From assembly GCA_043740085.1 (NCBI GenBank), contig JAYUCY010000115.1:1-40044 (forward strand): DNA of 40,044 nt. Reading direction: 5' to 3'. A program made the translations under genes and the position numbers. Below, piece by piece: positions 31,969 to 40,044 of this stretch; the first letter of the stretch is position 1, and every line of letters begins with the position of its first letter. Source of the DNA: UBA668 sp043740085 (GTDB lineage Bacteria > Actinomycetota > Acidimicrobiia > Acidimicrobiales > Ilumatobacteraceae). The notes beneath the pieces are model-generated. The model worked only from the letters and a program-made list of their open reading frames with translations, ran no database searches and was not told the origin of the DNA.

Positions 31969-32631
31969 ATGCCGCAGCACCCGACCACCGGATTCGACCT
32001 CGCCGAGACCGATCGCCTGTTGACCACCACCAAGCAGGTGCGTCAACGGCTCGACCTCTCTCGGCCCGTGCCGTACGGCAAACTACTCGAGTGCATCGAG
32101 CTCGCGGGTCACGCGCCAATGGGCGGCAACCTTGAACGCAACCGATGGATGATCATCGACGACTCAGCGTTGAAGGCCGCAATCGCGGTGCGCTTCGCAG
32201 AGGTCGGCCGCCCATACCTGGCGTTCAACTCGGAGGCGCGTGGCGACGAGCGCAGCCAGCGAGTCATCGCATCCGCGAACTTCCTCGTCGACCACCTCGC
32301 CGAGGTACCCGCGCTCGTGCTGTCGATGCGTCTCGACCGGCCGCCAATGTCACAGTCGCAGGGCCAGGTCGCCGCCTATTACGGCTCGGTGCTCCCCGGC
32401 GTGTGGAGCTTCCAGCTGGCGGCGCGCGCCCGCGGCATCGGATCGGCCTGGACCACCTTCCACCTCGAGCACGAGGCCGAGATCGCCGAGCTGCTCGGCA
32501 TCCCACCCACCGTCACGCAGGTGTGCCTGCTCGCCGTCGGCTACTACACCGGCCAGACGTTCGCCCCCGCCCCGCGACGTCCTGCCGAGGAAGTCACCTT
32601 CCTCAACAGCTGGAAGACCCCCGTTCGCTGA
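31969..32631 (+). CDS. Nitroreductase-family FMN oxidoreductase
   Basis: A protein of 220 residues. The N-terminal VRQRLDLSRPVPYGKLLECI, the FMN-binding HAPMGGNLERNRWMII, and the C-terminal LGIPPTVTQVCLLAVGYYTG follow the nitroreductase fold. These enzymes reduce nitro compounds, quinones or flavin substrates with NAD(P)H. The ATG at 31969 has an AGGAG site seven bases upstream; an ATG at 31939 is also in frame. It is divergent from the small GNAT. Confidence 0.88.
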   Translation: MPQHPTTGFDLAETDRLLTTTKQVRQRLDLSRPVPYGKLLECIELAGHAPMGGNLERNRWMIIDDSALKAAIAVRFAEVGRPYLAFNSEARGDERSQRVIASANFLVDHLAEVPALVLSMRLDRPPMSQSQGQVAAYYGSVLPGVWSFQLAARARGIGSAWTTFHLEHEAEIAELLGIPPTVTQVCLLAVGYYTGQTFAPAPRRPAEEVTFLNSWKTPVR

Positions 32632-32699
32632 TCGTGGCCTGCGTGGGTCACTCGCTGTGGTGACACAGAATTCGGCGGATCGTCGCACCCGGTGGGCTG

Positions 32700-33293
32700 T
32701 CAGGTGTTCTTGCTTGCTTTCGTCGGTGTAATTGGGGTGTTGCGGAGCGCGGCCTGTGCGCCGTCGATGGCTCGCCGAACGATGTCCTCGACGTGTTCGA
32801 CGTCGAGTCCGAGTGCCTCGCCGATGTGCACGGACCAGATCTCACCGCGGATGTTGTTCTCGAAGTCGAGTTGGCTGCGCAGGTCGCCACGGGCTGCTTG
32901 CCGGTTTTGACTGATCATGACGAAGGTCGCGAGGAAGATCGCCTCAAGGGAGACGATCATGGTCAGCAGCCCGAAGGGGAACTTGTCGAACTCGTGGCCA
33001 ACGCCGGCGAGTCCGATGTTGATGGCGATCCACAAGCCGAACCAGATGATGTGGATGTAGACGAATCGCATTGATCCGGCAAAGGCGGTGATGCCGTCGG
33101 CAGTGTGATCCTGGACGCGACGCATCATGCTCGCTAGATCGCGGGCTGTCGAGGTGCTGTAGTGCGCAGGGTCCCAGAGCTGACCGTCCTCGACGCCATC
33201 GGCGCGGTCGATCACGCGACATGCGGCGCAGCTCAGCTGATGGGTGTCTTCGGGTACGGCTGCTGGTTGGGGCTCGGCGTCATGGGTGCTCAT
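32700..33293 (-). CDS. DUF1003 membrane protein
   Basis: A protein of 197 residues. Two membrane helices (about 75-97 and 105-128) carry the DUF1003 signature FAGSMRFVYIHIIWFGLWI and PFGLLTMIVSLEAIFLATFV, followed by MISQNRQAARGDLRSQLDFE. The N-terminus has a CAAC motif (about residue 22-25, LSCAACRVID) that could bind metal. The function of the family is unknown. It converges on the nitroreductase with a 68-base gap. Confidence 0.92.
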   Translation of the reverse strand: MSTHDAEPQPAAVPEDTHQLSCAACRVIDRADGVEDGQLWDPAHYSTSTARDLASMMRRVQDHTADGITAFAGSMRFVYIHIIWFGLWIAINIGLAGVGHEFDKFPFGLLTMIVSLEAIFLATFVMISQNRQAARGDLRSQLDFENNIRGEIWSVHIGEALGLDVEHVEDIVRRAIDGAQAALRNTPITPTKASKNT

Positions 33294-33554
33294 GCTCCAA
33301 CGCTACTGAGCATGATGATGGCCGCCAGTTGAGAATGCGTTTCGTCGATCTGCTCTTGTGCACTCGATGGTCGCGAACCGGATCGGCGGCCGCCACCCTG
33401 CGTCGAAGAGGTCCTTGGACCCTGGTGACCATCGGGCGAATCGTTGAGACTTTCACCGTGTGGATGACCATGCGCCGCGTCGAGGTCGCAGCGACCGCCG
33501 TTGGAGTGCCGTGGTGAGTCGGCCTCGTTCGTGTCCCTGGAGAAGGAGAAGCAA

Positions 33555-34268
33555 ATGATGAAGCTCGATGTGTCGATGACGTTGGCCGAGGCAGTCGACG
33601 CATTCCCGCAAGTGGCGCGCGAGTTCGAGCGGCGGGGTCTTGACTACTGCTGCGGCGGTGCACGTACGGTCAGCGATGCGTGCGCGCAAATCGGTGTGGA
33701 TCCGCAGGAGATCGTCGCCGAGTTGTCGGAGACGACGACGACGCCTGTCGCGGAATGGACCACGATGTCGGCCGTCGTCCTCGTCGATCACATCGAGGCC
33801 ACCCATCACCGCTACCTGTGGGCTGAGTTGCCGAGGGTGAGCGCGCTGGTCGACAAGATCGTGGCAGTTCACGGTGTGCGTCACCCTGAACTGGTCGAGA
33901 TCGCCCTCTGCTTCGCGCAGGTGCACGCCGATCTGCAACCGCACCTGCTGAAGGAGGAACGCGTGCTGTTCCCGATGATTCGCGAGCTGGCAACCTCGAG
34001 TGGCATTCCTGCGTTCCACTGCGGCTCGCTGCGCAACCCGATCTCGGTGATGCTCAGCGAACACGACGCCGTCGGCGATCTGCTGGCCAAGCTGCGACGG
34101 CTGACCAATGGGTACACCACCCCGGCAGATGGTTGCGCCTCGTACGCTGCGTGCTTCAAGGCGATGGCCGAGATCGAGTCCGACACCCACTTGCACATCC
34201 ACAAGGAGAACAATGTGTTGTTCCCGTTGGTGGTTCAGCTCGAAGCCGAGCTCGCTGCGACGGCGTGA
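33555..34268 (+). CDS. ric: Iron-sulfur cluster repair di-iron protein (Ric/YtfE/ScdA)
   Basis: A protein of 237 residues. The N-terminal DUF542/ScdA domain (1-60) has GLDYCCGGARTVSDAC with its Cys pair. The hemerythrin-like di-iron domain (about 75-232) has the His/Glu ligands VDHIEATHHRYL, HLLKEERVLFP, LSEHDAVG and HIHKENNVLFP. These proteins repair iron-sulfur clusters after nitrosative or oxidative damage. The ATG at 33555 follows GGAGAA. The 260 bases before it hold no gene I can support. The Fe-S metallochaperone elsewhere in the window would be a possible client. Confidence 0.92.
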   Translation: MMKLDVSMTLAEAVDAFPQVAREFERRGLDYCCGGARTVSDACAQIGVDPQEIVAELSETTTTPVAEWTTMSAVVLVDHIEATHHRYLWAELPRVSALVDKIVAVHGVRHPELVEIALCFAQVHADLQPHLLKEERVLFPMIRELATSSGIPAFHCGSLRNPISVMLSEHDAVGDLLAKLRRLTNGYTTPADGCASYAACFKAMAEIESDTHLHIHKENNVLFPLVVQLEAELAATA

Positions 34269-34526
34269 TGATGATCGCCGCCCGTGTCGGGGCTGGTCGG
34301 GCCGGATCTAGGGTGGGAGCGTGAGCCGACCTTGCCGACCTTGCCGAACCGCTTGGATCGTCGTGGGATGGCGTGGGGCGTGGTCGGTTCGCAGCCGGAG
34401 GCCACCTCGTCACCGTCGTGGCCATCATTCCCCGAGCCCTCCGCAACGCCGTGCCACGATGCACAATCGGCGGGAGATGTGTCGCAAAGTGTCTCACTTC
34501 TTCCTCGGTCGGGTAACACTCTCCCG

Positions 34527-36245
34527 ATGACTGACGCGTTGGCCACAGCTGCTGGTCTCGATGGGTTTTCGGCCGGGATACGGCGTTCATCCGTGACATC
34601 TGTTGACGACCTTGTGGTATTGCTCGACAGCTCCGGCCGGCCGGCCGGCACGGCCCGGAAGTCGACGGTGCATACCGACAAGACGCCCTTGCACCTGGCG
34701 CTGTCGTGCTATGTCGTACGTGCCGACGGGCGTGTGCTGCTGACGCGGCGGTCGTTGTCGAAGCGAACCTGGCCGGGCGTCTGGACGAACGCGTGCTGCG
34801 GGCATCCGCGCCCGGGCGAGGCCGTGGACGACGCGGTCCGCCGGCACTTGCGAGACGAGCTGGGGATTGGGCCGGACCGGCTCCGCCTTGCGCTGCCGGA
34901 CTTCACGTACCGCGCGGCGATGGACAACGGGATCGTGGAGCACGAGGTCTGTCCCGTCTACGTGGCCTCCACGAGCGACGACCCCACGCTCGATCCGGAT
35001 GAAGCGGATGCGATGGAGTGGGTGACGTGGGACGACCTCCGAAATCGCGCGTCACGGCATCCCGACACGCTGAGCCCGTGGTCGGTCACGCAAGTGCGCC
35101 GCCTGGCGGATCACATCGGCAACCCGCTGGAGTGGGTGATCGCTCCTGAGGCTCGGCGTCGTTCACGCACCGCGAGCCCGGAAACTGCCCCGGTCGATCT
35201 CAGCAGCCGCCGTGTCGACGAGCTCATGATCGCGTTCATGGAGAAGGCCGCAGGCGAGCTGGCCGACCTGGATGCCTCCGCAGCCGAGCTGTGCGACCCT
35301 ATCCGGGCGTTGATCGATGCCGGCGGGAAGCGGCTGCGGCCGTGCCTGGTGGCGTGCGGCTACGCGTCTGCTGGAGGCCACGCGGACGAGGCCGATCAAC
35401 ACGACCTGGCCCACATCGGTGCTGCGGTCGAGATGTTGCACACGTTCGCCCTGCTGCACGACGATGTCCTCGACCGGTCGCCATTGCGGCGCGGCCAGCC
35501 CAGCGCTCACGTGGTGTTGTCCGAGTTGCATACCCGAACGCGCCTCGACGGGGACGCCGACTGGTTCGGGCTCTCCGCTGCCCTCATCGCCGGCGATCTC
35601 GCGTTCGTGTGGGCCGATCAGCTGCTCGATCTGTTGCGTTGTGGCGGTGGGCGCGAGGCGGAGATCCGGTCGTTGTACGGACGTCTGCGCAACGAGGTGA
35701 TCCTGGGCCAGTACCTCGATCTACGGCTCGCCGGTCCGCACGCGACCGATCGGGAAGCGCAAATGGTCGCGTTGCTCAAGTCCGGCCGGTACACCGTCAC
35801 CCGTCCGCTCGAGCTGGGCGCTGCGCTGGCCGGCGCATCCGAAGAGATGCGTCGCTCGCTGCGCGCGTTCGGCGACGCGGCCGGCATCGCGTTCCAGCTG
35901 CGCGACGACATCATGGGCGTGTTCGGCGACGCCTCCGTCACCGGCAAGGGGAACTCCGAGGACATCAGGTCGGGCAAGGCCAGCCTGTTGCTGGTGCGGG
36001 CCTTGGAACTGGCGAGTCCAGCGCACCGCACGGTTCTGCTCGACGGTCTGGGCAACGCCGACCTCGACGACACTGGCGTCGATGCGTGTCGCGAGGCGAT
36101 CCGGTCGTCCGGTGCCGTTGCGTCCATCGAGCGGTTGATCGACGCCAAGATCGAGCAGGCCCACGCGGCAGTGGCCGACCTGCCGTTCGCTGCCCATGCC
36201 CAGCTTGTCGGGGTCGCCGAGCTCCTCGCCCATCGGCAGGCCTGA
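34527..36245 (+). CDS. Fused isopentenyl-diphosphate isomerase - geranylgeranyl diphosphate synthase
   Basis: A protein of 572 residues in one uninterrupted frame. Residues about 25-205 are type-1 IPP isomerase (Nudix fold) with the catalytic Cys91 in TNACCGHPRPGE and Glu140 in EHEVCPVY. After a short linker (205-225), residues 226-572 are a polyprenyl synthase with the first Asp motif HDDVLDRSPLRRG (D312, D313, D316) and the second RDDIMGVFGD. One polypeptide would isomerise IPP to DMAPP and condense them to GGPP for carotenoids. The ATG at 34527 is chosen because the upstream frame is Pro/Ser-rich and unlike the family. First gene of the crt operon. Confidence 0.9.
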   Translation: MTDALATAAGLDGFSAGIRRSSVTSVDDLVVLLDSSGRPAGTARKSTVHTDKTPLHLALSCYVVRADGRVLLTRRSLSKRTWPGVWTNACCGHPRPGEAVDDAVRRHLRDELGIGPDRLRLALPDFTYRAAMDNGIVEHEVCPVYVASTSDDPTLDPDEADAMEWVTWDDLRNRASRHPDTLSPWSVTQVRRLADHIGNPLEWVIAPEARRRSRTASPETAPVDLSSRRVDELMIAFMEKAAGELADLDASAAELCDPIRALIDAGGKRLRPCLVACGYASAGGHADEADQHDLAHIGAAVEMLHTFALLHDDVLDRSPLRRGQPSAHVVLSELHTRTRLDGDADWFGLSAALIAGDLAFVWADQLLDLLRCGGGREAEIRSLYGRLRNEVILGQYLDLRLAGPHATDREAQMVALLKSGRYTVTRPLELGAALAGASEEMRRSLRAFGDAAGIAFQLRDDIMGVFGDASVTGKGNSEDIRSGKASLLLVRALELASPAHRTVLLDGLGNADLDDTGVDACREAIRSSGAVASIERLIDAKIEQAHAAVADLPFAAHAQLVGVAELLAHRQA

Positions 36246-36246
36246 G

Positions 36247-37731
36247 ATGGCTGACGTTGATGTAATCGTGATCGGCGCCGGGTTCGCGGGCCTGTCCGCG
36301 GCGTGTCATCTCCGTGGCATGGGCCGTTCGGTCCTCGTCCTCGAGGCCGGCGACCTACCGGGTGGACGGGCAGGCTCCGCGACTGTCGATGGGTATCGCT
36401 TCGACACCGGCCCGACCGTGCTGACGATGCCCGAGATCATCGAGGAGTGTTTCACTGCCGTTGGCGCGGACATGGCGTCGTACCTCGAGATACGCCCGAT
36501 CGATCCGATGTACCGGTCCTGCTTCGCCGATGGATCAGTGATCCGCCTCCGCCAGGGTCACGACGCGATGCGCGAGGAGATCCGAGCCGCATGTGGCGAT
36601 CGCGAGGCCGCGGCGTTCACCGAGTTCTGCGCCTGGTTGACGGAGCTGTACCAGCTCGAGATGCCCAACTTCATCGACCGCAACATGAACTCACCCCTCA
36701 CACTGCTGAACCCGATCGGGCCGGCGATCACACTCGTGCGCGCGGGCGCGTTCCGGCGGTTGGAGTCGGCCGTCAAGCGGTTCTTCGACGACGAGCGGCT
36801 GGTGCGGATGTTCAGCTTCCAGGCGCTGTACGCCGGCTTGGCTCCGCAGCAGGCGCTCGCCATCTACGCCGTGATCACCTACATGGACTCCGTCAACGGC
36901 GTGTTCACCGCCAGAGGCGGCATGCACGCTGTCCCCGTCGCACTGGAAGCTGCGGCGACGGCCGCCGGCGTGAAGTTCGAGTACGGGCAGCGGGTCGAGA
37001 GCATTCTCCTCGCTCACGGATCCGAGGGTGCCGTTCGCGGCGTTCGCCTGGAAAACGGGGAGGTGATCGAGACCTCGCGGGTGGTCTGCACCACGGACCT
37101 TCCGGTCGCCTACCGCACGCTGGTGCCGGGCATCGCGATGCCGCGGCAGGCCCGCCGGGGTAACTATTCGCCATCGGCGCTCGTGTGGCACCTCGGTGTG
37201 CGCGGCGAACTCCCCGAGGGCGTCGCTCACCACAACATCCACTTCGGCCGCGACTGGGCCGGTTCGTTCGATGCACTACTCGACCAAGGCCGACGGATGC
37301 CAGACCCGTCGATCCTGATCACAGTGCCCACGGTGGATGAGCCGTCGATGGCCCCGCCGGATCGCCACGTGTTGTTCGTGCTGGAACCCGTCCCCAACCT
37401 CGACGGTCGCATCGACTGGACGACTGAGCGGGGGCCTGCGCGCGAGCGGCTGCTCGGCATCCTCGACCGCGCGGGCTATCCCACCGACATCGAGGTAGAG
37501 ATGCTTGTCGACCCGCTCGACTGGCAGGCCCAGGGTCTGGAACGCGGCACACCGTTCTCGCTGTCGCACCGCTTCTTCCAGACCGGTCCGTTCCGACCGG
37601 CCAACACCACGTCGCGTGCGCCCGGTCTCGTGTTCGCCGGTTCGGGGACCGTACCGGGAGTGGGTGTGCCGATGGTGCTCATCTCCGGCAAGCTGGCCGC
37701 GCAACGTGTCGCCGAGATGGATGCGCGATGA
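36247..37731 (+). CDS. crtI: Phytoene desaturase (CrtI-type)
   Basis: A protein of 494 residues. It has the N-terminal FAD motif VIVIGAGFAGLSAACHL (G10-x-G12-x2-G15), PGGRAGS, YRFDTGPTVLTMPEI, and the C-terminal FAGSGTVPGVGVPMVLISG, all hallmark CrtI/CrtN sequence. It introduces double bases into phytoene; the number of steps cannot be read from sequence. The start follows the fused Idi-GGPPS stop by one base and its own stop overlaps crtB (ATGA). Confidence 0.93.
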   Translation: MADVDVIVIGAGFAGLSAACHLRGMGRSVLVLEAGDLPGGRAGSATVDGYRFDTGPTVLTMPEIIEECFTAVGADMASYLEIRPIDPMYRSCFADGSVIRLRQGHDAMREEIRAACGDREAAAFTEFCAWLTELYQLEMPNFIDRNMNSPLTLLNPIGPAITLVRAGAFRRLESAVKRFFDDERLVRMFSFQALYAGLAPQQALAIYAVITYMDSVNGVFTARGGMHAVPVALEAAATAAGVKFEYGQRVESILLAHGSEGAVRGVRLENGEVIETSRVVCTTDLPVAYRTLVPGIAMPRQARRGNYSPSALVWHLGVRGELPEGVAHHNIHFGRDWAGSFDALLDQGRRMPDPSILITVPTVDEPSMAPPDRHVLFVLEPVPNLDGRIDWTTERGPARERLLGILDRAGYPTDIEVEMLVDPLDWQAQGLERGTPFSLSHRFFQTGPFRPANTTSRAPGLVFAGSGTVPGVGVPMVLISGKLAAQRVAEMDAR

Positions 37732-38579
37732 CGGTGACGCTCGAGCAGTCGTACTCGCACTGCCGCACCCTGAACAAGCGCTACGGAACGACCTACTACC
37801 TGTCCACGTATGCGTTGCCCCGCGTCAAGCGGCACCACGTCTGGGCGCTCTACGCCTTCTGCCGCCACGCCGACGACATCGTGGACGAGTTCAACGATGC
37901 ACAGCCGGCCGAGCGCAGCGCAGCGCTCCACGCGTTCGGTGAGCGGCTCTTCGCCGATCTCGAACGAGGGGGATCGGACGACCTCGTGCTGAAAGCCGTC
38001 GTGCACACCATGCGCGCGTTCGGCCACGACCCGGAGACGTTCCGGCGGTTCCTCGCATCGATGGCGATGGACCTGACGATCGGTTCGTACCGGACCTGGG
38101 ACGACCTGCTTGGCTACATGGACGGATCCGCCGCGGTGATCGGCGAGATGATGTTGCCCATCCTCGAGCCTTTCGACCCCAGGGCGTTCGGTCACGCCCG
38201 AGATCTCGGCCTCGCGTTCCAGCTGACGAACTTCCTGCGCGATGTCGCCGAGGACCTCGACCGGGACCGGATCTACATCCCCCAGGAAGACCTCGATCGA
38301 TTCGGCGCCGAACCGCGGCGCCGAACCGTCGACGACGCGTGGCGACGCCTGATGCAGTTCGAGATCGAGCGCTGCCGCGAGCTCTACCGCTCGGCCGACC
38401 TCGGCATTCCGATGCTCCCGCCCGCGAGTGCACGCTGCGTCGGAGCGGCGCGAGCGCTGTACTCGCAGATCCTCGACCGAATCGAGGCCGCCGAGTACGA
38501 CGTGTTCCGCGAACGGGCACAGGTCCCGACGCTGCGCAAGATGACCACCGTCGCACGCGTGGCGTTGTATCGGAACTGA
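37728..38579 (+). CDS. crtB: Phytoene synthase
   Basis: A protein of 283 residues in the squalene/phytoene synthase family. The first Asp motif is CRHADDIVDEFND (D49, D50, D53) and the second is NFLRDVAEDLDRDRIYIP. YGTTYYLSTYALPRVKR near residue 20 is typical of the family. It joins two GGPP into phytoene; use of FPP for C30 carotenoids is less likely because a GGPP synthase heads the operon. ATGA overlap with crtI. Confidence 0.93.
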   Translation: MTVTLEQSYSHCRTLNKRYGTTYYLSTYALPRVKRHHVWALYAFCRHADDIVDEFNDAQPAERSAALHAFGERLFADLERGGSDDLVLKAVVHTMRAFGHDPETFRRFLASMAMDLTIGSYRTWDDLLGYMDGSAAVIGEMMLPILEPFDPRAFGHARDLGLAFQLTNFLRDVAEDLDRDRIYIPQEDLDRFGAEPRRRTVDDAWRRLMQFEIERCRELYRSADLGIPMLPPASARCVGAARALYSQILDRIEAAEYDVFRERAQVPTLRKMTTVARVALYRN

Positions 38580-38580
38580 C

Positions 38581-39693
38581 GTGGTGGCCCTGACCAGCGC
38601 CGTTGTTGCACTCGTGGCCGCGGCGTGGTCGCTTGGCCGTCCGCGCCGCCTGGGTAGCGGGCAGGCGCAGAGCGCCGCGCACGTGTCGATCATCATCCCG
38701 GCGAGGAACGAGGCCGTCAACCTGCCGAGCCTGCTCGCTTCGTTGGTTGCGAGCACGGTGACGCCCGGCGAGGTGATCGTGGTCGACGACGGGTCCACCG
38801 ACGACACCGTTGCGATCGCTGCGGCATTCGGGGTGACCATCGTGCATGCGCCACCGCCACCGCTCGGCTGGGTCGGCAAGACATGGGCGTGCCACCTCGG
38901 GTCGGTGCAGGCGCGGCGGCCGACGCTGCTGTTCCTCGACGCCGACACGTGGCTTGCACCCGGCGGCCTCGCTGCGATTGTTGCTCAGCACCAGCGCTCG
39001 AACGGGCTGCTGTCGGTGCAGCCCCACCATCTCGTCCGACGCGTATACGAGCGGCTTTCGGCGGTCTTCAACTTGGTTTCACTGATGGGCTCGGGCGCGT
39101 TCGGCCTGCGGGTCGCGCGGCCGATGCGGGTCGCGTTCGGTCCCTGCCTGATGACGAGTGCGGCCGACTACGGACGCGTCGGTGGCCACGAGGCCGTGCA
39201 CAACCAGGTTGTCGAGGACATGGCGCTCGCTGCCAGATACGCCAACGCGGCCCTGCCGGTGACCTGTCTGCTCGGGGGCGATCTGGTCGCGTTCCGGATG
39301 TATCCGCTCGGCCTCCGCTCGCTCGTCCAGGGCTGGAGCAAGAACATTGCAGCCGGGGCTACTCGCGCGCCCCTCTCGCGCGTGCTCCCGACGGTGGTGT
39401 GGGTGGTTGCTGTGTGCGCTGTCTCGGCGGCCTTCCTTGAGGGGCTGGTGAGCTGGGCGTCCGGCGGTGAACCACCCCTTGCCGCCGCGATCGCCTGGGC
39501 GGTCGTCACGGTCCAGATCGCCACGATGTTGCGGCGGATCGGCTCGTTCGGTGTCGCCACAGCAATCCTGTTCTCCGTTCCAGTCGCGTTCTTCATCGTC
39601 GTGTTCGTCCGCTCGATGGTCGCAACGGCGTTGCGGCGTCCGGTCGAATGGCGAGGACGCGCCGTCGTCACTCGCGCGGACCGGGACGCCTGA
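38581..39693 (+). CDS. Family-2 glycosyltransferase, carotenoid type (CrtQ-like)
   Basis: A protein of 370 residues. One N-terminal helix is followed by a GT2 core: SIIIPARNEAVNLPSLL, VIVVDDGSTDDT, LLFLDADTWLAP and the acceptor motif VVEDMALAARY. Two or three C-terminal helices (about 280-350) fit CrtQ of the staphyloxanthin pathway, which glucosylates a carotenoid acid. It begins one base after crtB and precedes a CrtO-like acyltransferase, which supports the carotenoid role. The sugar is unknown. Confidence 0.85.
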   Translation: MVALTSAVVALVAAAWSLGRPRRLGSGQAQSAAHVSIIIPARNEAVNLPSLLASLVASTVTPGEVIVVDDGSTDDTVAIAAAFGVTIVHAPPPPLGWVGKTWACHLGSVQARRPTLLFLDADTWLAPGGLAAIVAQHQRSNGLLSVQPHHLVRRVYERLSAVFNLVSLMGSGAFGLRVARPMRVAFGPCLMTSAADYGRVGGHEAVHNQVVEDMALAARYANAALPVTCLLGGDLVAFRMYPLGLRSLVQGWSKNIAAGATRAPLSRVLPTVVWVVAVCAVSAAFLEGLVSWASGGEPPLAAAIAWAVVTVQIATMLRRIGSFGVATAILFSVPVAFFIVVFVRSMVATALRRPVEWRGRAVVTRADRDA

Positions 39694-39695
39694 CC

Positions 39696-40044
39696 GTGCC
39701 GATCGTCCATCTCGGCAACTGGGCGATGGTTGGCCTCGATATCGTCGCCTGGGGCACCATCCACGCCGGTACCGGATACCTCGCCCACCGGCTGCCGGCG
39801 AGGTTCTGCGAACGCGAGACGTGGCTGACGACCCAGCGTGGCTGGGAGCGGTCAGGGCGAGTGTGGAGGGTGCTGCGAGTGCACGCCTGGAAGGACCGGT
39901 TGCCGGAGGCGGGAGACCTGTTCGCGGGGGGTGTATCGAAGCGCTCCCTGCCCGCCCTCGACGGCGCCGGCTTGCTGCAGTTCGCCGCGTCCACCCGGAG
40001 AGCGGAGATCGGTCATTGGTCGGCTGCTGCGTGCTCGCCGATTT
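39696..40044 (+). CDS. CrtO-like glycosyl-carotenoid acyltransferase (partial, cut by window end)
   Basis: 116 codons are visible from the GTG at 39696, two bases after the glycosyltransferase stop. WGTIHAGTGYLAHRLPARF, then VLRVHAWKDRLPEAG, then RRAEIGHWSAA match the CrtO acyltransferase family that adds a fatty acid to the sugar of staphyloxanthin-type carotenoids. The C-terminal part lies beyond the window. The pairing with a CrtQ-like gene is the same as in staphylococci. Confidence 0.8.
   Translation, partial: MPIVHLGNWAMVGLDIVAWGTIHAGTGYLAHRLPARFCERETWLTTQRGWERSGRVWRVLRVHAWKDRLPEAGDLFAGGVSKRSLPALDGAGLLQFAASTRRAEIGHWSAAACSPI

Noticed and set aside
32632..32699. GTCAC/GTGAC inverted repeat between the nitroreductase and DUF1003 genes
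   Set aside because: Only five base pairs with a long loop; too weak to call a terminator.
1..40044. CRISPR arrays, rRNA, tRNA and further insertion sequences
   Set aside because: No regularly spaced repeats, rRNA sequence or convincing tRNA cloverleaf were seen by reading; a dedicated tRNA and covariance search was not possible.

Overview
The window is high-GC DNA from an actinobacterium. GTG starts are frequent, stop/start codons often overlap, several mRNAs look leaderless, and there is a probable DtxR/IdeR-type iron box and a CsoR-type regulon. The style of the lipoproteins and of the carotenoid cluster would suit an uncultured or environmental lineage such as Acidimicrobiia; that placement is inference. 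No rRNA, tRNA or CRISPR array was recognised.

Layout. 1-90: tail of an IS110-type transposase. 227-1823 (minus): iron module, with an FTR1 permease and a lipoprotein of two cupredoxin domains behind a candidate iron box. 2126-3429: an acidic hypothetical protein and a methyltransferase. 3753-3899: remnant of a cupredoxin gene cut off at the merR gene. 3899-7524: metal/thiol operon, with a MerR regulator and, divergently, a CopZ-type Fe-S metallochaperone, a CcdA membrane protein, an extracytoplasmic lipoprotein thioredoxin whose in-frame TGA forms a U-G-G-C motif followed by a SECIS-like hairpin, and an MFS exporter. 7609-10939: small membrane protein, BNR/F510-type lipoprotein and a CopC-CopD fusion.

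11093-17457: sulfur/thiol block, with a CsoR/CstR-like repressor, a Cys-rich small protein, thioredoxin, SulP transporter, MMPL transporter, DUF2892 protein and PIG-L deacetylase. The pseudo-palindrome ATACCC(n)GGGTAT occurs before nearly every unit, so this looks like one local regulon. 17653-21823: SHOCT protein, multicopper oxidase with a Met-rich loop, and a two-component system. 21876-24841 (minus): second two-component system and a COG4705 membrane protein. 24917-29680: lipoprotein, two ABC ATPases and a 900-residue FtsX/MacB-type permease in one overlapping operon.

29738-34268: single genes (methyltransferase, epoxide-hydrolase-like protein, universal stress protein, small GNAT, nitroreductase, DUF1003, Ric/ScdA Fe-S repair protein). 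34527-end: carotenoid operon encoding a fused IPP isomerase-GGPP synthase, CrtI, CrtB, a CrtQ-like glycosyltransferase and the start of a CrtO-like acyltransferase. It predicts a glycosylated, acylated carotenoid.

The most notable items are the probable selenoprotein inside the metal/thiol operon, the six-site CsoR/CstR-like regulon, the Idi-GGPPS fusion and the iron-box-linked FTR1/double-cupredoxin pair.
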